A DNA stretch of 64,000 bases from JBMOLK01 sp049325575 (GTDB lineage: Bacteria > Bacillota > Clostridia > Acetivibrionales > Acetivibrionaceae). Position numbers and translations under genes: made by a program. Shown here in pieces: positions 8,354 through 15,793 of the stretch. The notes under the pieces were generated by a model that had not been told where the DNA came from, did no database searches, and worked only from the letters and a program-made list of their open reading frames with translations. Numbering within the stretch: the stretch's first letter is position 1; every line of letters starts with the position of its first letter. Location: the NCBI GenBank assembly GCA_049325575.1, contig JBMOLK010000188.1, forward strand, positions 1-64,000, read 5' to 3'.

Positions 8354-9162
8354 ACTTCACCAATGAGCAGCTGGAGAGGTATTCCAGACACATTATTCTA
8401 AAAGAGGTGGGAGCAAAGGGACAAAAAAAGCTTCTTGGGTCAAAGGTTCTGATCGTTGGAACAGGGGGTCTTGGAGCACCGGCAGCTATGTTCCTGGCGG
8501 CTGCGGGAATTGGGACTATAGGTCTTGTAGATTTTGATGCAGTGGAGCTTTCAAACCTTCAAAGACAGATTATCCACCTTACAAAGGACGTAGGTAAGCC
8601 CAAGGTTCTATCGGGAAAGGAAACAATAAATGAAATGAACCCTGATGTGGAGGTTGTCACATATAAGGAATGGGTAAGCGCGGCAAATATAAAGGATATT
8701 ATAAATGACAGGGATTATGATTTTATTATAGACGGGACGGATAATTTTCCGGCAAAGTTCCTGATTAACGATGCTTGTGTTCTTACAAAAAAGCCGTTTT
8801 CGCATGCCGGTATCATAAGATTCCAGGGTCAGACAATGACCTATGTACCGGAAAAAGGCCCCTGCTACAGGTGTATATTTCAAAATCCCCCTCCGCCGGA
8901 TGCCGTACCTACCTGTAAACAGGCCGGGGTGCTGGGTGTTATGGGGGGCATCATTGGTACTATCCAGGCAACTGAAGCCATTAAATATGTTCTTGGCGTA
9001 GGCGATTTACTGACAGGATATCTTCTGACTTATGATGCGCTGGATATGGATTTTAGAAAGATTAAGCTGCCGGATAATAAGAACTGCCAGGTTTGTGGAG
9101 AAAATGCAACAATAAAGGAGCTTATAGACTATGAACAGGCAGCCTGCGACTTGAAACTGTGA
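8350..9162 (+). CDS. hcyF: ThiF/MoeB/HesA-family carrier-activating enzyme (HcyF-like)
   Basis: This 270-residue E1-like enzyme adenylates the C-terminal glycine of a ThiS-type carrier. It has the nucleotide loop GTGGLGAPA (residues 37-45), the LSNLQRQIIH segment, Zn-binding CYRC and CQVC pairs, and a VPTCKQAGVLGVMGG crossover segment as in MoeB. It overlaps the carrier gene by four bases (ATGA), which makes that carrier its substrate. There is no C-terminal rhodanese domain, so sulfur probably comes from sulfide made by the sulfite reductase, or through the TusA-like protein. General MoeB or ThiF function cannot be excluded, but the operon argues for homocysteine synthesis. Confidence 0.87.
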   Translation: MNFTNEQLERYSRHIILKEVGAKGQKKLLGSKVLIVGTGGLGAPAAMFLAAAGIGTIGLVDFDAVELSNLQRQIIHLTKDVGKPKVLSGKETINEMNPDVEVVTYKEWVSAANIKDIINDRDYDFIIDGTDNFPAKFLINDACVLTKKPFSHAGIIRFQGQTMTYVPEKGPCYRCIFQNPPPPDAVPTCKQAGVLGVMGGIIGTIQATEAIKYVLGVGDLLTGYLLTYDALDMDFRKIKLPDNKNCQVCGENATIKELIDYEQAACDLKL

Positions 9163-9213
9163 TAAACGGCGGATCAAAATAATATAAGTGTTTATTTAGG
9201 AAGGTGACTAATA

Positions 9214-9630
9214 TTGGTTGTAATAACAAAGCAACAATATAAAGACATATTGGATCATTCCCTTGGGGCTTTACCAAATGAAGCCTGCGGGCTTTTGGGC
9301 GGCATAGCTGTAAACGATATAAAATATGTGAAAAGGGTATACCTGCTTACCAATATTGATAATAGCCCCGAGCACTTTTCAATGGACCCTAAGGAGCAGT
9401 TTTCGGCGGTAAAGGATATGAGGAGCAACGGGTGGGTGATGCTGGGGAATTTTCACAGCCATCCTGCCTCACCTTCACGTCCTTCTGAAGAAGACAAAAG
9501 GCTGGCATTCGATCCCGGGGTCAGCTACTTGATCATATCGCTGATGGATCAAGAGAATATTGTTTTAAAGAGCTTTAGTATAATTAAGAGTGAGGCTTTA
9601 GAGGAAGAATTAGTTATAGAAGGAGAATGA
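9214..9630 (+). CDS. hcyD: JAMM/Mov34-family metallopeptidase (HcyD/Mec-like)
   Basis: A 138-residue JAB1/MPN zinc peptidase. The complete JAMM motif is visible: an upstream Glu in NEACGLLGG (~residue 22), then FHSHPASPSRPSEED with the HxH, Ser and Asp ligands (~76-90). In the CysO/Mec system this family cuts cysteine off the carrier; in the HcyS system it removes the residues after Gly-Gly. The adjacent carrier ends GGGAV, so trimming is the expected job here. TTG start at 9214 with GGAAGGTGA upstream. The stop overlaps the AAGGAG/ATG region of the next gene. Confidence 0.88.
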   Translation: MVVITKQQYKDILDHSLGALPNEACGLLGGIAVNDIKYVKRVYLLTNIDNSPEHFSMDPKEQFSAVKDMRSNGWVMLGNFHSHPASPSRPSEEDKRLAFDPGVSYLIISLMDQENIVLKSFSIIKSEALEEELVIEGE

Positions 9631-9632
9631 CT

Positions 9633-10499
9633 ATGGCAGGTGTAGATTACAAGGAACTTAAAAAAGGCGGTTTCATGCGTCAGGTACAAAAAGACAATTT
9701 TGCTCTAAGGCTAAGAATTGTAGGCGGCCAAATTGAGGCAGATCAATTGCTCAAGGTTTATGAAATCGCAAAGAAGTACGGACAGGGTTATATTCATATG
9801 ACTGCACGTCAAAGTATTGAAATTCCCCATATTAAGCTTCAGGATATTGAGGCTGTAAAAAAAGAGCTGCTTGATGCTGGGCTGCAGCCTGGGGCATGCG
9901 GCCCGAGGGTAAGGACAATTACTGCATGCCAGGGCAGTACAATTTGTACCAGCGGATTGATAGATACAAATTCCCTGGCAAAGGAATTTGACGAAAAATA
10001 CTATGCCAGGGAATTACCTCATAAGTTTAAGCTTGGTATTACAGGCTGCCGCAACAACTGTCTTAAGGCCGAGGAAAATGACCTTGGAGTGAAGGGCGGG
10101 ATGAAACCGGAATGGATTGAGGGCAACTGTACTTTCTGTGGGCTCTGTGAAGTGGTTTGCCGTGAGAAGGCCATTATGGTAGATAAGAAAAATCGAAAGC
10201 TTGATTTTGATGAAAGCGCCTGCAATTACTGCGGACGCTGCGTAAAATCTTGTCCTGTGGAAGCCTGGGAAGGTAAAAGCGGGTTTATTATCTATTTCGG
10301 TGGGTTGTTTGGCAACAGGATTGCCATTGGAAAGCAGCTTTTTCCTATTATTTTTTCCAAAGAAGTACTCCACAGGGTAATAGAAACCACACTTGAATTC
10401 TTTAAAAAGCATGGAAAACAAAGTGAGCGTTTTGGGAACACCCTTGACCGTGTTGGTTGGGAGCTTTTTCAAAAAGAGCTGGAGGAGGTTATAAAATGA
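9633..10499 (+). CDS. Siroheme sulfite reductase with two ferredoxin clusters
   Basis: At 288 residues this is a short assimilatory-type sulfite reductase, about half the size of CysI. The siroheme/[4Fe-4S] ligands are C99-x5-C105 (CQGSTIC) and C139-x3-C143 (GCRNNC). Two CxxCxxC ferredoxin motifs follow (CTFCGLC and CNYCGRC), inserted as in AsrC and archaeal-type enzymes, so electrons come from ferredoxin-like donors. The product, sulfide, would feed the thiocarboxylate carrier. ATG 9633 is chosen over ATG 9627, which sits one base from the AAGGAG. Stop and next start overlap (ATGA). Nitrite reduction is an alternative, but the context is sulfur. Confidence 0.9.
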   Translation: MAGVDYKELKKGGFMRQVQKDNFALRLRIVGGQIEADQLLKVYEIAKKYGQGYIHMTARQSIEIPHIKLQDIEAVKKELLDAGLQPGACGPRVRTITACQGSTICTSGLIDTNSLAKEFDEKYYARELPHKFKLGITGCRNNCLKAEENDLGVKGGMKPEWIEGNCTFCGLCEVVCREKAIMVDKKNRKLDFDESACNYCGRCVKSCPVEAWEGKSGFIIYFGGLFGNRIAIGKQLFPIIFSKEVLHRVIETTLEFFKKHGKQSERFGNTLDRVGWELFQKELEEVIK

Positions 10500-10741
10500 G
10501 TGAAATTAAAGCGGATTCCTTTGTAGATATTACCGATGTGGTTTGTCCCATGACTTTTGTGAAAGCCAAGGTTGCCATTGAGGAACTGGAGGACGGGCAG
10601 GTTCTAGAAGTGAGGATGAACGAGGGAGAGCCAATAATGAACGTGCCTAAAAGCTTTAAAGAGGAAGGCCACAAGGTTATAAACGTAACAAACAATAATG
10701 ACGGAACATTTACAGTGTTTGTTGAAAAGGGTGGAATATAA
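10496..10741 (+). CDS. TusA/SirA-like sulfurtransferase
   Basis: An 81-residue TusA-family protein. Its active-site Cys is C17 in the CPMTFVKAK motif, the variant common in TusA paralogues linked to sulfite reductases (CPxT instead of CPxP). TusA proteins carry persulfide sulfur between enzymes. ATG 10496 overlaps the preceding stop by four bases and has GGAGGTT upstream, which beats the longer frame starting at 10457. metY begins directly after its stop. It probably relays sulfur from the reductase to the carrier; the direction is inferred. Confidence 0.85.
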   Translation: MSEIKADSFVDITDVVCPMTFVKAKVAIEELEDGQVLEVRMNEGEPIMNVPKSFKEEGHKVINVTNNNDGTFTVFVEKGGI

Positions 10742-11971
10742 ATGAGATTTAATACAGCTCTTTTACACGGTAATTTTACATCTGATGGTAAAACCGGTGC
10801 TACAACAACTCCCATATACCAGTCTTCCTCCTTTAAACACGGGACAGCTGAAGAATTGGAGAATGTTTTCAATGGACGTGAACCGGGCTACATCTACACA
10901 AGAATAAATAATCCCTCTATTGAAGCCTTCGAGATGCGCATTGCCTATCTTGAAGGCGGAGTTGGTGCCGTTGCATGTGCTTCCGGAATGGCGGCTGTAA
11001 CACTTGCTCTGCTGAATATTTTAAAGAGCGGGGATGAGATTGTATCGGGAAGCGGTATTTTCGGGGGCACCCATTCTCTTTTTAAGTGCTTTGAAGACTT
11101 CGGCATAACTGCAAGATTTGCCAAAGATAATAGCGTAGGCAGCTTTGAAGAATGCATCAATGAGAAAACAAGAGTTATTTTTGTAGAAACCATAGGTAAT
11201 CCCAGGCTTGATGTACCCGATATCAAAGCTTTGTCGGAGCTGGCGCACAGGTTTGGAATTCCGCTTGTAGTAGACAGCACTGTTACAACTCCATACCTTG
11301 TAAAGCCTATAAGTCTTGGTGCGGATATTGTAGTTCACTCAACCTCAAAATATATAAACGGAAGCGGTAATTCCATTGGAGGAATTATAGTTGACAGCGG
11401 AAAATTCAAATGGGATATTAATAAATACCCCTCATTAAAGGCTTATAAGAAATTTGGAGAGTTTGTATATCTTGCAAAGCTTAGAAAAAGCTTGTTCAAA
11501 GATTTTGGAGCATGTATGTCCCCTTTTAATGCATATCTTAGCAGTCTGGGGCTTGAAACCCTGGCTTTAAGGATGGACCGGCTTTGCAGCAATGCACTGG
11601 GTCTTGCCAAAAGCTTACAGGATAATCCAAAGGTTGTTTCTGTAAATTATCCCGGGCTTAATGAAAGTGAATATTATACTTTGGCAGATGAGCAGTTTAA
11701 TGGTAAATTTGGTGCTATTCTTACAATAAGGGTTGGCTCAAAAGAAAATGCCTTTAAGTTAATAAATTCACTTAAATATGCTGCAAACCTTGCCAATATT
11801 GGTGATGTAAGAACATTGGTTATCCATCCGGCTTCAACCATCTACGCAACTAATAATATCGAAGAGAAAGAAATAATGGGGGCCCATGAGGATTTGATAA
11901 GGATAAGTGTCGGGCTTGAGGACATTGAAGATATTGTGGAAGACTTCACTCAAGCGTTGAATATGGTATAA
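10742..11971 (+). CDS. metY: O-acetylhomoserine sulfhydrylase
   Basis: A 409-residue Cys/Met-metabolism PLP enzyme. The PLP lysine is K203 in HSTSKYINGSGN, and SSSFKHGTAEELENVF near residue 25 with ACASGMAAVT near 80 are typical of the MetY branch. Most of this branch make homocysteine from O-acetylhomoserine and sulfide; in the Wolinella system MetY takes sulfur from HcyS thiocarboxylate. Its position at the end of an HcyS/HcyF/HcyD operon supports the second mode here. The start touches the tusA-like stop with no gap. Two more members of this superfamily, closer to cystathionine enzymes, lie at 61307-63615. Confidence 0.92.
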   Translation: MRFNTALLHGNFTSDGKTGATTTPIYQSSSFKHGTAEELENVFNGREPGYIYTRINNPSIEAFEMRIAYLEGGVGAVACASGMAAVTLALLNILKSGDEIVSGSGIFGGTHSLFKCFEDFGITARFAKDNSVGSFEECINEKTRVIFVETIGNPRLDVPDIKALSELAHRFGIPLVVDSTVTTPYLVKPISLGADIVVHSTSKYINGSGNSIGGIIVDSGKFKWDINKYPSLKAYKKFGEFVYLAKLRKSLFKDFGACMSPFNAYLSSLGLETLALRMDRLCSNALGLAKSLQDNPKVVSVNYPGLNESEYYTLADEQFNGKFGAILTIRVGSKENAFKLINSLKYAANLANIGDVRTLVIHPASTIYATNNIEEKEIMGAHEDLIRISVGLEDIEDIVEDFTQALNMV

Positions 11972-11989
11972 CTTGATGCGGAGGTAGCT

Positions 11990-12898
11990 TTGACGATGTA
12001 TGATGTAATAATAGTAGGAAAGGGCCCGGCGGGCTTGTCGGCAGCACTTTATACATTAAGGGCAAATCTTAGGACACTGGTCATAGGTAAAAGTGACAGT
12101 GTTCTTTTAAAGGCTGAAAAAATAGAGAATTATTTCGGGTTTAAGGATACTGTAAGCGGCAGTGAACTGCTTAATGCAGGAGAACATCAAGCTCTGAAGC
12201 TGGGAGCCGATATTGTGGACGAAGAGGTTCTTGGTATAAACCAAAGCGAAGGCTTTGAAGTAATCACCTCTAAAAACAAGTACGCAGGCATAGCAGTGCT
12301 ACTGGCAGCAGGTCAGCCCCAAAAGAAACTTAAGATTGAAGGGTTGCAGGAATTAGAGGGTAGAGGCGTAAGCTACTGTACGACCTGCGATGGTTTTTTC
12401 TACAGGGGATTGAAGGTTGGTGTTCTTGGCAACAGTGATTATGCAGTGCATGAAGCAGAGGAACTCAAGGCTTTTACCAATAATATCACAATATATACAA
12501 ATGGACGTGATCTTCAGTATAAGGGCGATTATAATGACATTATGAAAAGTTTTAATATCGAAAGTAAAAGTATCTTAAAGCTTGAAGGGGATGAATACCT
12601 TCAATACATATGCTTTAGTGATGGCTCAAAAGATAGAATAGACGGGCTGTTTATTGCAAATGAAAGCGCTTCCAGTATTGACTTCGCAAGAAAGCTGGGA
12701 GTAATTACAGAAGGTGCATCAATCATTGTTGACAAAGAACAAAAAACCAATGTGGAAGGGCTGTATGCCGCCGGCGACTGTACAGGAGGCTTTAAGCAGA
12801 TAGCTACAGCAGTTGGCCAGGGGGCCCTTGCAGCAAGGCATATAATTGAATTTGTAAGGAATTTAAAAAAGGGCGCTGCATCTGATACTGTAATTTAA
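11990..12898 (+). CDS. Thioredoxin-reductase-like flavoprotein
   Basis: A 302-residue FAD/NAD(P)H pyridine nucleotide-disulfide oxidoreductase. It starts with the FAD loop VGKGPAGLSAALY; the redox pair is C130-x2-C133 (CTTCDG, numbered from TTG); the C-terminal FAD motif AAGDCTGGFKQIATAVGQGA is complete. The NAD(P)H loop reads GVLGNSDYAVHEA, weaker than the canonical GxGxxA/G, so cofactor choice is uncertain. It may reduce the thioredoxin used by APS reductase, or a carrier disulfide. GGAGG lies 5 bases before TTG 11990 and 11 before ATG 11996; either could be the start. Last gene of the operon, followed by a terminator. Confidence 0.85.
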   Translation: MTMYDVIIVGKGPAGLSAALYTLRANLRTLVIGKSDSVLLKAEKIENYFGFKDTVSGSELLNAGEHQALKLGADIVDEEVLGINQSEGFEVITSKNKYAGIAVLLAAGQPQKKLKIEGLQELEGRGVSYCTTCDGFFYRGLKVGVLGNSDYAVHEAEELKAFTNNITIYTNGRDLQYKGDYNDIMKSFNIESKSILKLEGDEYLQYICFSDGSKDRIDGLFIANESASSIDFARKLGVITEGASIIVDKEQKTNVEGLYAAGDCTGGFKQIATAVGQGALAARHIIEFVRNLKKGAASDTVI

Positions 12899-12968
12899 AA
12901 GACAAGCAAGAGATGATAGCAATTAAAAAGAGCACAGGAGCAAATAAAGCTTATCATTGTGCGCTGGC

Positions 12969-12999
12969 AGCACCCTGCCTTTGGGGTGCTTTCTTCTTC
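12969..12999 (+). terminator. Intrinsic terminator of the sulfate operon
   Basis: The stem AGCACCC/GGGTGCT with an 8-base loop is followed by a T-rich tract (TTTCTTCTTCTT), 70 bases after the last gene. Confidence 0.75.
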
Positions 13000-13021
13000 T
13001 TAATTCATTCCTATTTCATGT

Positions 13022-13081
13022 GAAACAGGTCTTGTAGTTTCCAGCCGTCAATTAATCAGTATTTATATTCGGATTTTGTAA
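13022..13081 (+). pseudogene. Remnant of an EAL-domain gene
   Basis: Three short blocks match the EAL gene at 1483-4059 in the same order. Bases 13022-13039 match 3463-3480 (ETGL-V), the GCCGTCAA at 13044-13051 matches the block starting near 3562 (AVN), and 13052-13081 matches 3578-3607 with three mismatches in 30 (NQ-LYSDFV). The intervening DNA is deleted and the frames are broken. This looks like the last trace of a second GGDEF-EAL gene, or of a local duplication. Confidence 0.7.
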
Positions 13082-13083
13082 AG

Positions 13084-13124
13084 TAGGCACATAGTCTTTA
13101 CTGAATAATGATGCCTATTTTTCT
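13084..13124 (+). terminator. Possible terminator hairpin
   Basis: TAGGCA (13084-13089) pairs with TGCCTA (13112-13117), followed by TTTTTCTT. The stem is short and the loop long (22 bases); it could be the old terminator of the decayed EAL gene. Confidence 0.35.
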
Positions 13125-13158
13125 TATGTCTACAAATAAATTTCCATAAGTGGTTTAT

Positions 13159-13206
13159 ATACCTGCGTAGAGTATATAAAAAATATACCTTTTTTTACCC
13201 AGGTAT
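13159..13206. repeat. Inverted repeat upstream of the NRPS/PKS cluster
   Basis: ATACCTG (13159-13165) and CAGGTAT (13200-13206) are perfect inverted arms 34 bases apart, with another TATACC between them. It could be an operator or a weak hairpin; nothing more can be said. Confidence 0.3.
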
Positions 13207-13420
13207 TTAAATAATAATATCATTAAAAGTTCATTATTAAGAAAAAATCTATAGAAGTTAACCTTTCAAGTGGCAAGTGGCTCTGGGATTAAAAACAGCA
13301 GGCATTCAATGGTTGAAGAGAATACTGACAGGCATCAGCAGTTAGATATAGAGTAAAGGGTTTAAACAGCCTGGACAAGTATGAAGAGATACTTAATTAA
13401 GTTACAAGGGGGGAATTCCA

Positions 13421-14566
13421 GTGGTTATCAAAAATATTGTTGTTGGTGCCGGCTTTGCCGGAAGTATTATGGCCCGGCTTATTGCAGAAGAAAAGGGTGA
13501 AGAAGTATTAGTTGTTGAAAAAAGAAATCACATCGGTGGTAATGCATTTGATTTTTACAATGAAGATGGAATCCTGGTACATAAGTATGGCCCGCACATA
13601 TTTCATACCAACAGCAAGTCAGTTTGGGATTATCTGTCCCGGTTTACCAAGTGGAGATTATATCAGCATAAGGTTCAAGCGTTTATTGATGGACAGAAAG
13701 TGCCAATTCCCATAAACATAGACACCATCAATAAGCTGTATGGTACATGTTATAACGCTGATAATATTGAGGCTTTTTATAACTCAATACGGGTATCCCG
13801 GGATAGTATTGAGAACTCTGAAGATATGGTAATAAGTAAGATTGGAACGGAGCTATATACAAAGTTTTACAAGCACTATACAAAGAAACAGTGGGATTTA
13901 TATCCAAATGAGTTGGATCCGGAAGTAACTGCCCGAATACCTGTTAGGCCAAATAGAGATAACAGATATTTTTCAGATATGTATCAGGGTATACCAAAGC
14001 ATGGATATACAAGGATGTTTGAAAACATTCTGGACCACCCTGGAATACATGTATTACTAAACACCGATTTCCAAAAAACCAAGGATCACTTTAATTGTGA
14101 GAAGATAATATATACCGGATGTATTGATGAGTTCTTTGGGTTTAAATTTGGCAAACTACCATACCGTTCACTTGATTTTGAATTTGAAACCTTAGAGCAG
14201 AAAGAGTTTCAGGAAGTAGGAACAGTAAATTTTCCTAATGACTATGATTTTACAAGAATTACGGAGTTCAAACACCTCACAGGTCAAAAGTCTTGCAAAA
14301 CCACTATCATGAGAGAGTATCCATGTGCTGACGGGGAACCGTATTATCCCATACCTAAAAAAGAGAATAATGAATTATACAAAAAATATATCACAGAGAC
14401 AAGAAAACTGGAGGGAGTTTATTTTTGCGGGAGGCTTGGGAGCTACCAATATTATAATATGGACAAGGTTGTAGAAAATTCCATGCAACTTTTTACGTTG
14501 ATTTTCAAAGACAGTTCTAGCAATAGGAGAGCAATAAAACCATACAACAAAACTATTAACTTTTAG
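13421..14566 (+). CDS. glf: UDP-galactopyranose mutase
   Basis: This 381-residue flavoenzyme interconverts UDP-galactopyranose and UDP-galactofuranose. The N-terminal FAD loop is VVGAGFAGSIMARLIAE, followed by EKRNHIGGNAFDFY and KYGPHIFHT, all hallmarks of Glf; RLGSYQYYNMDKVV near the C-terminus closes the FAD site. The length fits the family. GTG 13421 has AAGGGGGG upstream. It is the first gene of the biosynthetic block and overlaps or abuts the glycosyltransferase region, so a galactofuranosyl group may be made for the product or for an envelope glycan (inference). Confidence 0.93.
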   Translation: MVIKNIVVGAGFAGSIMARLIAEEKGEEVLVVEKRNHIGGNAFDFYNEDGILVHKYGPHIFHTNSKSVWDYLSRFTKWRLYQHKVQAFIDGQKVPIPINIDTINKLYGTCYNADNIEAFYNSIRVSRDSIENSEDMVISKIGTELYTKFYKHYTKKQWDLYPNELDPEVTARIPVRPNRDNRYFSDMYQGIPKHGYTRMFENILDHPGIHVLLNTDFQKTKDHFNCEKIIYTGCIDEFFGFKFGKLPYRSLDFEFETLEQKEFQEVGTVNFPNDYDFTRITEFKHLTGQKSCKTTIMREYPCADGEPYYPIPKKENNELYKKYITETRKLEGVYFCGRLGSYQYYNMDKVVENSMQLFTLIFKDSSSNRRAIKPYNKTINF

Positions 14567-14628
14567 TGGAAGTAGTGAATCTAAGTTTAAAAGTAACTAT
14601 GCAACAAATCACTGCGAGGAGGGTTAAA

Positions 14629-15738
14629 ATGAATAATTTGCAAAGCTATGAAAGCATTTCAATTATTATAATTACGCATAACCGGCAGGAGCTGGTGAAA
14701 AGGTGTATTGAATCGGTAATGACTGCAGTGGGTTCTTATAGGGGACAAGTTGAACTTATTATTGTTAATAGTTCTACCGAGCCTTTAGGTATTAAAGGAG
14801 ATTTTATAAAAGAAATATATGTACCGGAGATACCAAAACCATATAAAAAGAGAAATATAGGAGCAAAAGAGAGTAAGTTCGAATGGTTATTATATCTTGA
14901 CGATGATTGTATAGTTGATAAGGATATACTAAACATTCTAAATGGCAATATTGCTAAGGCAGGTAATAAGGTTGGAGGCTTTTATGGAGTTACACAGTTT
15001 TTTGGAGATATGACTTATGCATCAAAGTGCTGTGAGAATTCAAATTTTACAAACATATTCAAGGCTCCTGAGTATCAGGACGAAATGGCATGGGGTGCTG
15101 CAGTAGCTCCACTATTTAGAAAGAAAGCTCTTCTTGAGGTCAACGGATTTTCCGAGCAGTTTACATCGCCGGTTGGAGGAGAGGATTTGGATTTTGGGGT
15201 TAAACTAAATGAAAAAGGGTGGATTTTAAAGGGTATACCCAAGGTTCTTTCTTATCACGGATATGAAACCTGGAACTCCTATACCGGCAACCTAAAAAGG
15301 TTCTTTAGATACGGGATGGCTGAAACCGGTATAGTGGAGAATCACCCAAGGCATACCTTTCTAAAGCTTAATTCCTTAATTTTTCTGATCATACCGGTTT
15401 TGATAGATCTAGTGCTTTTCTATTCAGGTATTGCTGCACTATTGATTAAAATTCTGATTTACTTGTTTGCTACTTCTATTGTCTCTATCTTTTATTATAA
15501 ATTTAAGAATAAGATACCGTTTCACTATGCAGTCGGACTTGTTTTTTATGATCGGGCCTTTGAACTTGGTGCAACATTTTCTTCTATTATAACAAGAAAC
15601 ATTAAGACTTTGTTTTTAAGATTTGAGTATCAGAAGCAACGAAAGTTTCTTATTAGAAATCCCCTTACAAATGTATTGCTTCTACTGGAGCTGTCCAGTG
15701 TTGTTATAACTATACTGTTAAATCACACTATTCTTTAG
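14629..15738 (+). CDS. Family 2 glycosyltransferase with C-terminal membrane helices
   Basis: The 369-residue GT-A fold enzyme opens with SISIIIITHNRQELVKRCIESV, and its DxD-type nucleotide-sugar site is YLDDDCIVD near residue 90. The acceptor-side motif GGEDLDFGVKLNEKG is also present. Two hydrophobic stretches (about 245-290) anchor it to the membrane. ATG 14629 with GAGGAGGG upstream is preferred over the GTG at 14566, which lies inside the glf stop. Sitting 62 bases after glf, it is a candidate galactofuranosyltransferase; the acceptor is unknown. Confidence 0.85.
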   Translation: MNNLQSYESISIIIITHNRQELVKRCIESVMTAVGSYRGQVELIIVNSSTEPLGIKGDFIKEIYVPEIPKPYKKRNIGAKESKFEWLLYLDDDCIVDKDILNILNGNIAKAGNKVGGFYGVTQFFGDMTYASKCCENSNFTNIFKAPEYQDEMAWGAAVAPLFRKKALLEVNGFSEQFTSPVGGEDLDFGVKLNEKGWILKGIPKVLSYHGYETWNSYTGNLKRFFRYGMAETGIVENHPRHTFLKLNSLIFLIIPVLIDLVLFYSGIAALLIKILIYLFATSIVSIFYYKFKNKIPFHYAVGLVFYDRAFELGATFSSIITRNIKTLFLRFEYQKQRKFLIRNPLTNVLLLLELSSVVITILLNHTIL

Positions 15739-15793
15739 CAATACAAAATCAATATTAACTGGTGATTTTATAAACAGGAGGGAGTAAAACCAA

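Larger units (their letters stand above)
12899..13420 (+). other. 522-base spacer between sulfur operon and NRPS/PKS cluster
   Basis: It holds two terminator-like hairpins, a remnant of an EAL-domain gene and an inverted repeat, listed separately. No intact coding frame was found. The promoter of the biosynthetic cluster must lie here, but I could not fix a convincing -35/-10 pair. Confidence 0.6.
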
